Part shown: positions 37,019 through 49,800 of the stretch, piece after piece
Layout: each line of letters opens with the position of its first letter
How positions within the stretch are numbered: the stretch's first letter is position 1
Source of the DNA: Agapanthus africanus
Lineage: Eukaryota > Streptophyta > Magnoliopsida > Asparagales > Amaryllidaceae
Assembly (NCBI GenBank): GCA_030015575.1
Contig: JASDDO010000016.1
Coordinates: 110,937,241 to 111,001,240 of the forward strand
DNA: 64,000 nt
Reading direction: 5' to 3'
Program-made: the position numbers and the translations under genes
Notes under the pieces: model-generated
Databases searched by the model: none
What the model was told of the DNA's origin: nothing
Seen by the model: the letters and a program-made list of their open reading frames with translations, nothing else

Positions 37019-40000
37019 ATGACTGAATCTGACTATTTTGACTGGCAAAGGTCTGTCCAGATGTCCATTGCCCATGACAAGCTGGGACACCTCTTGACTG
37101 ATCCAACCCCTGCCGTCTCAGGTCCAGTTTCCCCTGTCACGGATATTCATATCCGCCAGGCATCGGAAAAGAACTGTGCGAAAGCCAAGTGCCTTGTGTT
37201 AGCCTCAGTTGATGGTTCATACCAGAGGCAGCACGAGAAGATGGACTTAGTTTCTATCTTCCTCCATAACAAAGATTTATATGGAGAGTAATCTCGTATC
37301 GCAAGATATGAGACCTCGAACGAATTGCTTCCTGCGAGGTTGGCTATCGGGTCATCTGTAAGGGGCAACGTCCTTACAGAGACCAGCTCTTTTGGGCTCA
37401 CGGACCTGAAGACCGCATTGAAGAACGGGTCAGACGCTGACTTAGTTCAACTGTCTCTACCTACTACCCTGAAGGAAACCAGGGAAGTAGAAAGAAAGGG
37501 AAGGGCAGAAGTTTCGGGACTGGATGTAGTAAAAGAGGGATGTTCCTATTGTTACAGGAATGAACATTGGCAGAAGGATTGCAGGGCTTGTATAGCCAGT
37601 AGCCAGAATTCGAAGCATGTTGTGGCTTCGGCTTCGGGTGTGTTTGTGATAGAGAACTGTATGTCAGTTAACCCTACTTCCTAGGTATTGGAAACCGGAT
37701 CAGGATCTCATATCTGGAATTCGTTACAGGCTCTGAGAAACCGTATGGTTATTAGGAAAGGTGATATGACTCTCAGGGTTGCTAACGGAATAAGCATGTA
37801 TGCTGAATCCGTAGGGGAATATCATCTTGGACTGACAACTGGGCATATATTGATTCTGCTTAACTGTTTTTATGTACCAGGTGCGACTTGTAATATCATA
37901 TCTGTATCCTTACTTTCTAGGGAAGGATATGATTTTACTTTTGTAAGCGATGTAGTAAATATCCACCTAAATCAAGTTCTGATTGGGTCAGGTACATTAG
38001 AAAACGGTATATACGTATTAAATCAAGCTCAGATTTTCAGTGTCCAGAACACACTTAAAAGAAAGTCTCCGGAAACAAATCAGGCTTTCTTATGGCATTG
38101 TAGACTGGGTCACATTAATGAGACACGGTTGACAAAGTTATATAAAGAGGGATACTTGAATCCGTTCGAGTATCAGTCTTATGCCACTTGTGAATCTTGT
38201 CTCATGGGAAAGATGACAAATACTCCGTTCACTGGACACGGAGAAAGAGCGAGCGAGCTCTTGGGACTCATACACAGTGATGTGTGTGGTCCAATGTCTA
38301 CACATGCGCGAAGTGGTTATTCATACTTCATTACTTTCACAAATGATTTCTCTAGGTATGGGCATGTCTTCTTGATGAAGCACAAATCCGAGGCCTTTGA
38401 GAAATTTCAGGAATACAAGAATGAAGTTGAAAAACAAACAGGCAAAAGTATCAAGACACTGAGATCTGATCGAGGTGGTGAATACTTGAGTGCCGAGTTT
38501 CTGGACTACTTAAAAGAGAATGGAATTCTCTCTCAGCGTACTCCTCCATACACACCACAACACAACGGTGTATCGGAAAGGCGAAATCAAACCCTATTGG
38601 ATATGGTTCGTTCCATGATGAGTAAGGCTGAGTTGTCGCGATCTTTCTGGGGTTATGCACTAGAAACAGCTGCATATCTCTTAAACAAGGCTCCAACCAA
38701 GACTGTGCCTACCACCCCATATCAGATGTGGAGTGGGAAGAAACCCTGTCTTAAGTATCTTAAGACATGGGGATGTCCAGCTTTTGTAAAAAAGCAGCAT
38801 GCGGACAAGCTCAAGGCACGTTCAGTACTGTGTAAGTTTGTGGGATACCCAAAGAACTCCAGGGGGTATTTTTTCTATTCCGCGGAGGAACAAAAGGTTT
38901 TTGTTTCTCAGCATGCCCACTTCTTGGAAACTGAATTTTTAGAAAATCAGATAAGTGGGAGCGCAATAGAACTGGAAGAAATTCCAGAACCACAAGCTAT
39001 TATTGAAAGCTTGGAAGAACCAGAAGTTTCAAGAGAACCGGACATCCCAGCGCCACTCCGCAGGAGTAGTAGGCAGTCTCATCCGCCCGAGAGATACTAC
39101 GGTTTTCTCATAGACGGGGATAGAGAGGATTGCACTATGGATTATGGTGAGCCTACTAGCTTCCAACAAGCCATTCAGAGCGGTGACTCGGTAAAATGGC
39201 TGGATGCAATGCGGACCGAGATGGAGTCCATGTACACCAACAAAGTTTGGACTTTGGACTTTGCTCCAGAAGGGGTCAAACCCGTAGGCTGCAAATGGAT
39301 CTTCAGAAAGAAGATTGGTGTAGATGGGCAGGTTGAAACCTATAAATCTAGACTTGTAGCAAAGGGTTTTCGTCAAAGACCTGGTTTAGACTATGACGAG
39401 ACCTTTTCTCCAGTGGCTATGCTCAAATCCATTCGGATCCTCCTTTCCATTGCTGCCTTCCACGATTATGAGATCTGGCAGATGGACGTAAAGACGGCTT
39501 TCCTAAATGGAAATTTGGAAGAGTTCGTCTTTATGGATCAGCCGGAGGGATTCATTCAGAGTGGGAGCATCGGTAAAGTGTGCAAGTTTCTCAAGTCCAT
39601 CTATGGACTGAAGCAGGCATCGCGGAGTTGGAACATCTGCTTTGATGATACTGTCAAAGAATTCGACTTTATCAAAAACCCAGATGAACCATGCATTTAC
39701 AGTAAGATTGTAGGGAGAACTGTGGTATTCCTCGTCTTGTACATGGATGACATTCTCCTAATAGGAAATGATATTCCTATGCTACAGTCAGTCAAAGGAT
39801 TCTTGTCACAGAGGTTCTCCATGAAGGACCTGGGCAATGCCAACTACATTCTGGGGATCCAGATCTATCGTGATAGATCTAAGAGGATGTTGGGACTTTC
39901 ACAGTCGAGGTACATAGACACTATACTGAAAAGATTCAGTATGGAAGATTACAAGCGCGGTAATTTACCGGCTTGTCACGGGATCACCCTCTCCAAAGAG

Positions 40001-40744
40001 ATGTCTCCTAAGACTGATTTGGAAAGGGATCGCATGTCTATTATACCCTACGCTTCTGCGGTAGGCTATATAATGTATGCGATATTATGTACCAAACCAG
40101 ATGTAGCATACGCATTGAGCGTTGTAAGCCGGTATCAGTCAGACCCAGGGGAGAAACACTGGATAGCGGTAAAGAACATTCTCAAGTACCTGAGAAGGAC
40201 TAAGGAGATGTTCTTGGTGTATGGCGGAAAAGACCTCCAGATCGAGGCCTTTGCTGACTCCAGCTTTCAGAGTAACAAGGATGACTCCAAGTCCATGTCG
40301 GGTTATGTCTTTACCCTCAATGGAGGGGCGGTTTGCTGGAAGAGTTCCAAGCAGGAAACCGTTGCCGACTCAACTATGGAAGCAGAGTATATAGCTGCTT
40401 GCGATGCCGTAAAGGAAGCTTTCTGGATGAAGAATTTCCTCACGGAGCTTCAGGTGGTTCCTACCAGTGTTGATCCAATACCGCTGTATTGTGACAACAA
40501 CGGCGCTATAGATTTAGCGAAGGAACCCAGGTCCCATCAGAAGTCCAAGCACATTTTGAGGCGGTACCACCTGATCAGGGAGATCGTAGATCGCAGGGAG
40601 ATCGTAGATCGCCGGGAGATCGAGGTAAAGAGAGTAAATACGGAAGATAACACTGCTGATCCATTCACAAAGGCCATACCCCAGACTCAGTTCGAGCGGC
40701 TGATCGAGATGATAGGTCTTCGATACGCCAGTACATGGCCCTAG
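37019..40744 (+). pseudogene. Angela-A gag-pol polyprotein, shortened gag, two in-frame stops
   Basis: One frame of 1242 codons with TAA at 37289 (YGE-stop-SRIARYE, where relatives have Gln) and TAG at 37682 (PTS-stop-VLETG, where Angela-B1 has Trp). Gag is about 220 residues, roughly 100 shorter than I would expect, but keeps a canonical CCHC knuckle, CSYCYRNEHWQKDC. The protease motif is ETGSGSH, so the catalytic Asp is replaced by Glu. Integrase zinc site and triad (HSDVCG, SDRGGEY, VSERRN) are present. RT has QMDVKTAFLNG and YMDD, where B1 has YVDD. RNase H has MEAEYIAA and YCDNNGA. Near the end REIVDR is duplicated in frame. Stop TAG at 40742-40744. Confidence 0.93.
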
Positions 40745-40745
40745 T

Positions 40746-40758
40746 GCAAGTGGGAGAT
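40746..40758 (+). other. Polypurine tract of Angela-A
   Basis: GCAAGTGGGAGAT lies between the pol stop and the 3' LTR start at 40759. The same sequence precedes the B1 and C LTRs. Confidence 0.88.
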
Positions 40759-42923
40759 TGTTAGTGTATATGCCCTAGAGGACATTACTGTATCATACTA
40801 GCTTGTATATTACTTAATGGAAGCTTGGGATATTCATAGTTGTATAGACAATCTTGCTCAAAATGGTAGTATGCTACTTGGTTTGTTTCTACTTCAATAT
40901 GTGCATGTGTTTCTTTTAGCATATCGCTTATACATATTAGTAGAGCCCTTAGGATTTTTGCTTGATTACCAGCGTTATGATAGCAGTCACACTCGTGGGG
41001 GCTGGGTAATCTATGAGCACATCCTTATACAGGTCCCTAGTCGTAGGACTATCGAGACAGGGCATCGATACTCCGGAGTAGACTAGCGTATGCGCTTCTC
41101 ATCCCAGCAGGGGAGATGTTCTGTCCCACAGCCATCAGTACGTCATACTGGAGATGGTATGCGGGTGCTCGTTAGGTTACGAGTACACTGGACAGGACTC
41201 GTCGGGAACTGTTGGTTGGTATTATACCTATCGTCAGTTATCAGTTCCCAGGTGACATGAGTACGGCTTAGTCCGCTGACTTGACACTGTCACTTCGCCT
41301 CGAGTGTGTTCCTACTGTACTTAGATTACTACCCTACCACGGCTCAAAGGAGTCGTGCAAATAGGTAGTAGTTGGGTGCAGTCCCGAAGCACTTGAGGCA
41401 GTGATGGTTAGATAGGATTCGTCTCTCCCAGTATTGGGGGTTGATATCGCGCTGTATCTAGGAGAGCCATTACACAAAGTCCCTGGCCAGGGTAAGCGAG
41501 ATAGACTGGTAGGTTTCCAGAGTTATCTCAGGTGTTCTGGGCTACACTCCGACACGAATTGTACCGCTAGTAGGGGACTGACGTTTACTGCCCCCTAGGC
41601 CCGCCATGCGATGTATCAGACGAACAGACCGGACTTTACGGAGATTTTCACAAACAGGCTCAGTAGGAGTTCGGATGGGTTTATCTCATCGGCCTTCTTA
41701 TCGACATCTACCTGGGGACCGTTACGTACAGCTAGTGCCGCTTGCGGTCTGTGGTTAAACCCACTGCCAGCGTAGTGTCGAGTCTTTAGAGTCCCACACA
41801 GAGAGTTTCCCTGCACTGAGCGAAACGTGTAGAGGTCGTATGGTTTTACGGCAGGGCTGCGATCACTTACGTACACTTGTGTGCGTATGTTGTTCGGGTG
41901 GGCAATACTAGTGGGCTTTGGTTTAAGCCGGATCCTAGTATTGCACGGATTGATTTGTTTTGTCTTCATTGCATTCGCATTCTACGAAATGCGGATGCGG
42001 GTGTGTATGCACAGTTGTGAGGAGCGAAGAAGGAGGAGGTGCCACATTAGGGTTTTGGCAGTTGGTTCGGCCAAAACCGTTATGTGGCAGGCTCATTAGG
42101 GTTTTGGCAATTCGTTCGATCAAAACCATTATGATCCGCGGACATTACTTACTAATCATTTCAGTGATAATTTTGTGATGGCTAATTGCTTTGACCATTT
42201 GACCACCTTGACCACTCTTGACTTTGTTGACCCGTTGACCAAAGTTGACCTTGACCTTCATGAGAGGTCTACACTCTTCTTTGGTTTTATTTTTCTTTTT
42301 GGATTATGAAAATGGTCATGTCAATGTAGCCATCAACTTTATCATGATAGGATTAGTAATGATGATTTTGAGTATTATTGAACCATGGTTCATTTTCTTG
42401 GTTCATTATTCTTTTCTCATTCTCTCTCCTAAAAAAGTGAGAAGAAAAGAAAAGCTCCATGGTTGCTAGTGCTCCTTCTTCTTCCTCCTCTTGATTCATT
42501 CTTTTGATCTCATGTGTTGAGAGAAAAAGAATCCACAGAGACAAATACTTCCATCAACCTCTTCTACACAACCTAGGACTTCAAGACTAGCGATCTTGTT
42601 GCCCTAGTTGCCTCGGCTCGAGGTGGAGCTCGGTGTACATCTCTCGGGTGGATCGTCTTCGACTCAAGAAGGCCGCGGAGGTGACCAAGATCCGGATCGA
42701 CCCTCAGAGCGTGGATGGATGAGCCGGACAGCGAAGAGAAGACCCGAAGGACCGGTTTCGTGAGGTATAATTTCTACGGCATAGTAGTTAACGCCTCTAG
42801 TAGTTTGCTAGTTTCTAGTTTAGCAAAGATCTGGCTTTTAGTCCATGTTGCCTTTGCGCCAAAAATTGTTTTTCGCCGTTTTCGCCTCCCCGTAAGAACC
42901 GGGGTGAGCAACGTGGACTTACA
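40759..42923 (+). repeat. 3' LTR of Angela-A
   Basis: 2165 bases, TGTTAGTGTATATG to GTGGACTTACA, followed by GCGAG (42924-42928). Aligns end to end with 20557-22722. No primer site follows, as expected for a 3' LTR. Confidence 0.95.
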
Positions 42924-43189
42924 GCGAGATTTGTAATCCACAGAGAAATGAGGACCCAAAGACAGAGGACGCCGGACCGTGAGCAGGAGGCAAGCGAATG
43001 TTCTTGCTCTACCAGTTTTGGGCGCACCGACATTTTTCGACATTGTAGGAAGTGTACCTCAATGTCATTTGTTGCGATTTACGTTTGTGATGCGAGTATC
43101 ACGCTTATATCGCTTGGATTTGAGTTTTTATGATTGAGTTCATGATATTGTTTTCGTGCACCATGGCTGTACCTACTGGGTATTTACAT

Positions 43190-44215
43190 TTTGTGCATCG
43201 TTATTGCACTTGATATATGTTTTATACACCGTTGTGTTGGTTTATGATTTGTGCACATTTATTGCACTAGATGTCGACTTTGTGCCTTGGCTGCACGTGT
43301 TTATGATTTCGTGGATTTCATACAGTTGATTTGATTTTTGTGCATGCGGTACGCACTCGATATTATTTTTGCACTCGGTATAGCTCGCATGTGCTTGCAG
43401 TGCATTGATACGGATTTTTTGCACATAGTTGCACACGTCTTTGATTTTTATACACCTTGGTACACTCGGTGTTGCTTTTTATACGTATTGAGTTATTGAT
43501 GAGTTTCCATGCATTTGTTGCATTAGATTGGTATTTCGTGCACTAGATGCGCCGGATTTATGTTTCGTGCACTAGATGCACCGGATTTGTATTTTGTGCA
43601 CTGGATGCACCGGATTTGTGTTTTGTGCATTTGTTGCACCAAATTCGTATTTCATGCCTTTATTGCACTAGATTTGTATTTCATGCGTTTGTTGCACCGG
43701 ATGGGTATATCATGCGTTAGTTCTACTAGATTTATACTCCGACCCTTGGTTGCACCCGATTTATGTCTTTGAGCATTTGTTTTACCAGATTTATGTTTTT
43801 GTGCGCGTTTGCACTTGACGTTCGTTTTCGTGCATGCTACTGCACTAGATGCTTTTACGAACCTGACGCGCTCAGGTTGGATATTTGCGCATATTAGGTG
43901 CTTAGTATTGGATTTTCGTGTGCATTGGATGCACTTAACATAGATTTTATTCGTGCATGACGGATGCACTTGATTTGGATTTTCGCGCAGATTGGACGCG
44001 TGATTTGAGATGTGATTTTGTGCACACCGAATGCACTCTATTAAGATTTTCGTGCACTATAGATGCACTAGATTGTTGTTGTCGTGCACACCAGCTGCAC
44101 TGGACAGATACCTTCGTGCACACCCGTTACACTTAGTTTGGTTTTGTGCACATTCGTAGCACTTGTATTTGGCTTTGATTTCCGTGCGCACCAGACGCAC
44201 ATGATTATTGGATAC
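43190..44215 (+). repeat. GTGCA hairpin array in G1
   Basis: Imperfect tandem units, 29-30 bases in the clearest part (43530-43700) and up to about 40 outside. Each has the form GTGCA-N5-TGCAC followed by an AT-rich linker such as CGGATTTGTATTTT, so each can fold into a short hairpin. Frames through it code different peptides as the period shifts, so it is not a protein repeat. Confidence 0.85.
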
Positions 44216-44709
44216 GCCTTTCGAAGCTGATTTTGCTCTTGAGCACCTTGTTTTCATGATAGGCACTATATTATGTAGTAGCCGAACATGACTGATCTGA
44301 GGACAGTACCTGAGTACTTTGCATGCATAAAAAGTTTAACCAGAGGTTTTCGAAAAGGAGCTATAGTCTCGCTATTTCCTACGTGTCCGTGAGTGACATG
44401 AACGCTAAAAAGGAAAACCTTTTAGGATATTTTAAAACTGCGGAACGTATATTTTAGCAAAACATATATGAACGTATATTATTACTTTACAAATGAGCGT
44501 CCGTTACTTGTGCCGTGAGTTACGCATCACACAGCGATTCAGAAAAGATTTTGCATGTGTTTTATTCATTTTTTGAAGGTTTTTCCAAGGATGCGTACTA
44601 TACACGTATTATAGTATTTGACTATTGCATACTGGATTTCAGTGGTGGATTTCGAGATCTGTATCTCGATGATAACTCCGATGATATGTGTGCAAATCCG
44701 ATGAATTGC

Positions 44710-44714
44710 GTGAC
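44710..44714. repeat. Presumed target-site duplication GTGAC beside G2
   Basis: GTGAC adjoins the TG of the G2 LTR. The second copy should lie outside the window, so this is not confirmed. Confidence 0.5.
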
Positions 44715-47700
44715 TGTCACGACCCGAATTTAGTTCATGACAGGCACTTAAATCACACAACGTCTAAAGGCACAACGTAAATTAAGTAAGCCGAAACCCA
44801 GAAATCTAAACCCTTTTTTTTAAAATTTTGGGCAGCACCTCCCTCGTATTTTGATCCAAAATAGATATACAACAATATATAGGCATCCCCAAGCGGGAGC
44901 TAGCTCTTCTCCAAACGGCGGGGTCACAACCACGCAAGACAGAATAATATACGATGCCCAACGGCGAAGATCCACACAAGGAATAAAATAAAGCAAGATA
45001 TCAAACCCACCAAGCGAACATAAAACCCATCGCTCAAGTCTCGCAACTACAAGTCTTTCTAAGTCTTACTACTTATACAAATACTAGTTTCCGATTGATG
45101 GAGTGACTAGATACAATAGGAATAATAATACAAGAGTGGCACGATCCAACATGTACCACCTACCAAGCAAAACACCCAAATACAGCTGTGTGCCAGCGAT
45201 GCCGCTACTGATCCATGTGGTCAACCTGCAAGAACTGTGGCACAACGGGGGTGAGTTGCCAACTCGTGAGTATAAAACATCATTAGGTAGAAATCGAAAT
45301 AAACAACGATTCCTAGGTCAACTATATCATAAAGGTAATACTATGATATCTAGGTGACCATATCTGCATATGTGCCAACACATAATCAATGCCTATCAGC
45401 AAGTGGATATCATCCAACCATATAATCAAATGCCTGTATGCATGTGGATCTCATCCACGTGTCAACCACTGACACAACAACACATGCATGCAAATATCAT
45501 GAAAGCATATGCAGGAAAATATGAGGATATAAATCAACGCGTGTCCCTCGCGACACATCAAAATCATAGAACCTGAGTGTCCAACATCGACACTCGAAAC
45601 ATCATGAAACCCGTGTCCAACATCGATACGTAAATCCTCAAAGCTCAGGCACCACATCCTCAGATTGGCCCTCAAATCTGTAAGTCTCATGGAACCTGAG
45701 TGCCCAATATCGGCACTCGAAAACATCATGAAATACTCGTGTCCAACATCGACACGAAAATCCACATATCATATCTGTACATCTCACGGAACCTGAGTGT
45801 ACAATATCGACACTCGCAATCCACGGAACCTGAGTGTCCAACTCCGACACTCGCAATCCATATATCCATACGTCTCACGGAACCTGAGTTTCCAACTCCG
45901 ACACTCGCAATCAACGTATCATACGTCTCACGGAACCTGAGTGTCCAACAACGACAATCGCAATCCACGTATCATATTGAGAGAAACCGGGTTTTCAAAA
46001 CAATACACATTTCTTGAAATATCCCCGCGGTTCTCAAATCCAGAAAATCATATGAAATCCATATCTCAATGCGTAAATCCATGTAATATATTGTATGCAA
46101 TATAGAACAACAATATGAGCATATCAAGGGAAAATCCGCTATTTAAATGCATCAAGTTATTAAATATATCATGCGGTTCCCAATTATCCAAATCCAACGC
46201 AACATTATATAAAGGGAACATGTATCTATAGCAAGGTATATAGCAAGGTATATCATGGCATGATGTAGCAATTCTACTGTGCAGTGACATAGCAATTATC
46301 GATGATAAAGGTGTGTGAGCCGGCCAATATGTGTAAGTGCAACATACGCATCATCGATAATGGTGTAGGTGTACTAGCACAAGTATATATACAATACAAT
46401 GAGAATGACATGAACGTAGCATAAAGTACATCATCAGCTAAATGCTATAAGGTATACGTGTCCACAATATATCCGAGTCGGTGAATCTATCAATCGGTAT
46501 CCAGCCTCACAACATCACGTACGGTATAATCCATCGTACGGCATATCACTCAAGATTCACAACATTATATATGTCATATACCTATATCCCAGGTCACATC
46601 TGTATCAATCTCATATCGTGGACCGACAAAGGTATCAACCATCTCATATCGAGTTGCATCCATGTATCGACATATCACACTAAGTCATCATATCACATCG
46701 TATACTCATTCTCTTTCCATTCGTACCTATCATGATTCACTTCTCATTTCATATTCTCATATGTCACTATGTTCATTTGTGTCAACTCTCATCATATTAT
46801 CGTTATTAAATCCTATAATCATGTCCGTTGCATATCATTTATCAGGATATAATAATCAAACGATCTTCCATATCAATATTTGCGGGGGTGCTATACGCCA
46901 TCCACCCGACTTCCCCCGTAGATATAAATCTACTCACCTACTAAACTCCTCGCTTAGTCGTAGTCGATGTGCTTCATCGTCTCGAAATCCACGCGAAGGT
47001 ACCTACAATATCAACACATATCGCAATACCATCAAAATCAATACCCGAAAACCGATACGGCACACGGTGCGCTCATAGATTAGAACCTATAGCCTACGCA
47101 TGCAAAACCAACCAAACAACCCTCGTCGTTGACGTATAAACCTCCCACGACGGAAATCCAAACTCAAATACAAAACCAAGTTTTAGAAACCGCATAACAC
47201 TAAATCAACAACAAGGGAAAACACCTCCAGATTTTGACTCAGATAAAATTAGCCAATTCTGCATATGGGGTTGCTCTAGATATAGGATAACAATGCCACA
47301 GACCAAAAATCACCAAGTTCCACTCCGATGTGGCCGCAATTTGCGGCCAAAATGAATAAATTTGCGGCCAGAAATGAGGGGAATGAGCTCGTGTTTCAAG
47401 GGGTGCTTCTATGTTGCCTGCACGTCTCTCTATGTTCGCTAAATATTTTTCAGGTCCTCCGAGTCATAGCAGATCTCAGAATCCTATCACAATTCCCACA
47501 AAATACGATATCGGGCAATTCTAACTTCCGTGTTTTGGTTTCTATTTCGGGACTTGGCCAGTAAAACACTCTCTGAAGTCTTGTGAACACTCACTACACC
47601 TCAATTAACCACTTAACAGCATCTTATAATTTTCTAAGATCACAAACCTAACTAAATCAATATCTAAACTAGAATAGGATATATCGACACCAAAAACTAA

Positions 47701-48375
47701 ACTAAAGTGCATGGATTACCTTATTTGCAACCATAGAACTTTCTTGAGTTGCCCAAGTCTTCAAAATCCAAACTTGCAAGGTCCAATGTGTTAAGGATGA
47801 AGTGGTGCATGTTTTTAATGAAGAGGGTATAGGGTTTTGGTGAAGGATTGGAGATGTGGCAATGGGGTAGTGAGGGGTTGAATGAGAAGCAAAGAGATGG
47901 AGAAATAATGGGGAGATGAATGATTTGGGGCAGCCAAGTTAACCCTCTCTCTCTCTTAGCCTCACTCTCTCACAACAAATATCTCTCCCTACACTCACCT
48001 TTCTCACAAAATATCTATTCTTGTTTCTTCTCCCTTTTGTTTTATATCCATTAATCCTTTTCACACACAAACTCAATTCTTTTCCTTCTCATTCTCTATC
48101 TCACAAAACTCATAATATGCACAAGCCACAACACAGCACAATGCATAATATGCACAAGTCATGGAAAAATATAAAATTACGGATTTTGCCCAAAATCCGA
48201 TAAATATCATTAAAATAAATAAATCATTATAATCTCCGATAAATTTCCAAATATTAGCATATACTTATACCACTTTACGAAAACCCCAATTTCGCAAATC
48301 GGGTAGTTTTCACGAAATATATTATTTTAATATTAAATTTCCAAAAATAATATTTTATATTTCTGAAATGGTACA
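44715..48375 (-). repeat. 3' LTR of G2, a long-LTR gypsy element, minus strand
   Basis: 3661 bases from TGTCACGACCC (LTR end) to GGTACA (LTR start at 48375). The adjoining polypurine tract identifies it as the 3' LTR. It aligns with the G1 pieces in reverse and with G3 in the same sense. Inside are a minisatellite of GAGTGTC...GACACTC hairpins (45570-45970), a long inverted repeat at about 46295-46366, and a GGCCGCAA-type palindrome at 47332-47348. No gene is seen. Confidence 0.88.
45570..45970 (-). repeat. Hairpin minisatellite in the G2 LTR
   Basis: About six units of roughly 40-95 bases, clearest at 45786-45960, each starting GGAACCTGAGTGTCCAAC and containing GAGTGTC-N7-GACACTC. G1 has only one or two such units at 17755-17810. 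Confidence 0.85.
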
Positions 48376-48387
48376 ATCTTCCCCCCT
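48376..48387 (-). other. Polypurine tract of G2
   Basis: The minus strand reads AGGGGGGAAGAT directly before the LTR start. This fixes G2 as a minus-strand element with its 3' LTR at lower coordinates. Confidence 0.85.
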
Positions 48388-48719
48388 AAATAAATTCGGT
48401 CCCCGAATTTAAATTTAACTCCCCACATATTAAAACATTTCAATAATCAGCTCAAATCGACGGGGCTCCGAAATCACGGAAGATACAGAAATACCACAGC
48501 GCATCCTGTGCGCCGGAAAATGAGTACGAAACTCAAAACCGAACTCCGTCAAGCGTCACGCAAATCATCGGATTGCACGCATATCATCGGAGTCACAATG
48601 GAGATACATCTCGAAATCCACTACCGAAATCCCATATGCACTAATCAAATACTATAACACATATATAGTACGCATCAAGAAAACAAAGTGCTCAAGAGCA
48701 AAATCAGCCCCAAAAAGGC

Positions 48720-49800
48720 GTATCCAATAATCATGTACGTCTGGTGCGCACGGAAATCAAATCCAATACGAGTGTCACAGTATGCACAAAAGCAAAATTA
48801 AGTGCAACGATGTGCACGAAAACATCTGTCTAGTGCAATAGGTGTGCACAACAACAACATCTAGTGCATCTACAGTGCACGAAAATCTTAATCCAGTGCA
48901 ACTAGCATGCACGAAAGAAAATCCCAATCGAGTGCATTCGGTGTGCACAAAATCACATCTCACATCATGCGTCCAACATGCGCAAAAATCCAAATCAAGT
49001 GCATCCGTCATGCACGAATAAAACCTAAGTCAAGCGCATCCAACATGCACGTATAAAATCTCACTCAAGTGCATCCGATGCGCACAAAATTCAGTACCCA
49101 GTGCCTAATATGCGCAAAAATCTGACCCAAGCGCGTCAGGTCCGTAAAACATCTGGTGCGGTAGCATGCAAGAATACAAACATCAAGTGCAAACGCTCAC
49201 AAAAACACAAATCTGGAAACAGAAATGCTCAAGACATAATTCGGGTGCAACCAAGGCACGGAGTATAAATCCGGTGCAACCAATGCAAGAAATAACAATT
49301 TAGTGCAACAAATGCACGAAATACGAATCTGGTGCAACAAATGCACGAAATACGAATCTGGTGCAACAAATGCACGAAATACAAATCGGGTGCATCCAGT
49401 GCACGAAATACAAATCGGGTGCATCCAGTGTACGAAATACCCAATCTGGTGCAACAAATGCACGGGAACTCATCAATAACTCAAATGCGTATAAAAGCAA
49501 CACCGAGTGTACCAAGGTGTATAAAAATCATAAACGTGTCCAACTGCGTGCACAAAACACATATCAATGCACTGCAAGCATACATGAGCTATACCGAGTG
49601 CAAAAATCAAATCGAGTGCGTACCACATGCACAAAAATCAAATCAACCGTACGAAATCCACGAAATCATAACCACGTGCAACCAAGGCACAAAACCGATA
49701 TCAAGTGCAATAAATGTGCACAAATCATAGACCAACACAACGGTGTGTAAAACGTATCTCAAGTGCAATAACTGTGCACGAAATGTAAATACCCAGTAGG
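48720..49800 (-). repeat. GTGCA hairpin array in G2
   Basis: Counterpart of the G1 array. In 49332-49449 GTGCA recurs at 49332, 49361, 49390, 49419 and 49449, periods of 29-30 bases. Open frames of 70-132 codons on both strands arise from the repeat. It has no CRISPR character: there are no unique spacers between constant repeats. Confidence 0.88.

Larger units (their letters stand above)
20557..42923 (+). mobile_element. Complete Angela-A Ty1/copia element, split by a nested Athila
   Basis: The LTRs are 20557-22722 and 40759-42923, with GCGAG duplications outside. Its own interior is 22723-24711 plus 36883-40758, about 5.9 kb without the 12.2 kb Athila. Order: 5' LTR, primer site, leader, short gag, pol, polypurine tract, 3' LTR. 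I count about 60 differences by eye between the LTRs (near 3%), so it is older than the Athila it carries, as the nesting requires. Confidence 0.96.
42929..44714 (+). mobile_element. G1 interior, 3' part, resumed after Angela-A
   Basis: Aligns with the reverse complement of about 48560-50030 in G2. It passes straight from the end of the gag-like region to a GTGCA repeat array (about 43190-44215). No protease, RT or integrase sequence is visible. It ends at 44714, where G2 inserted: in G2 the homologous text CCGATGATTTGCGTGAC continues without a break (reverse strand near 48553). Confidence 0.8.

Noticed and set aside
43560..43969. Open frames of 70-132 codons on both strands of the GTGCA arrays, with repeated Cys/His-rich peptides
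   Set aside because: They arise from a repeat whose period is not a multiple of three; the peptide changes frame from unit to unit and both strands are open alike.
49332..49450. Regular 29-30 base repeats resembling a CRISPR array
   Set aside because: The units are contiguous and degenerate, without unique spacers, and lie inside a plant retrotransposon interior.
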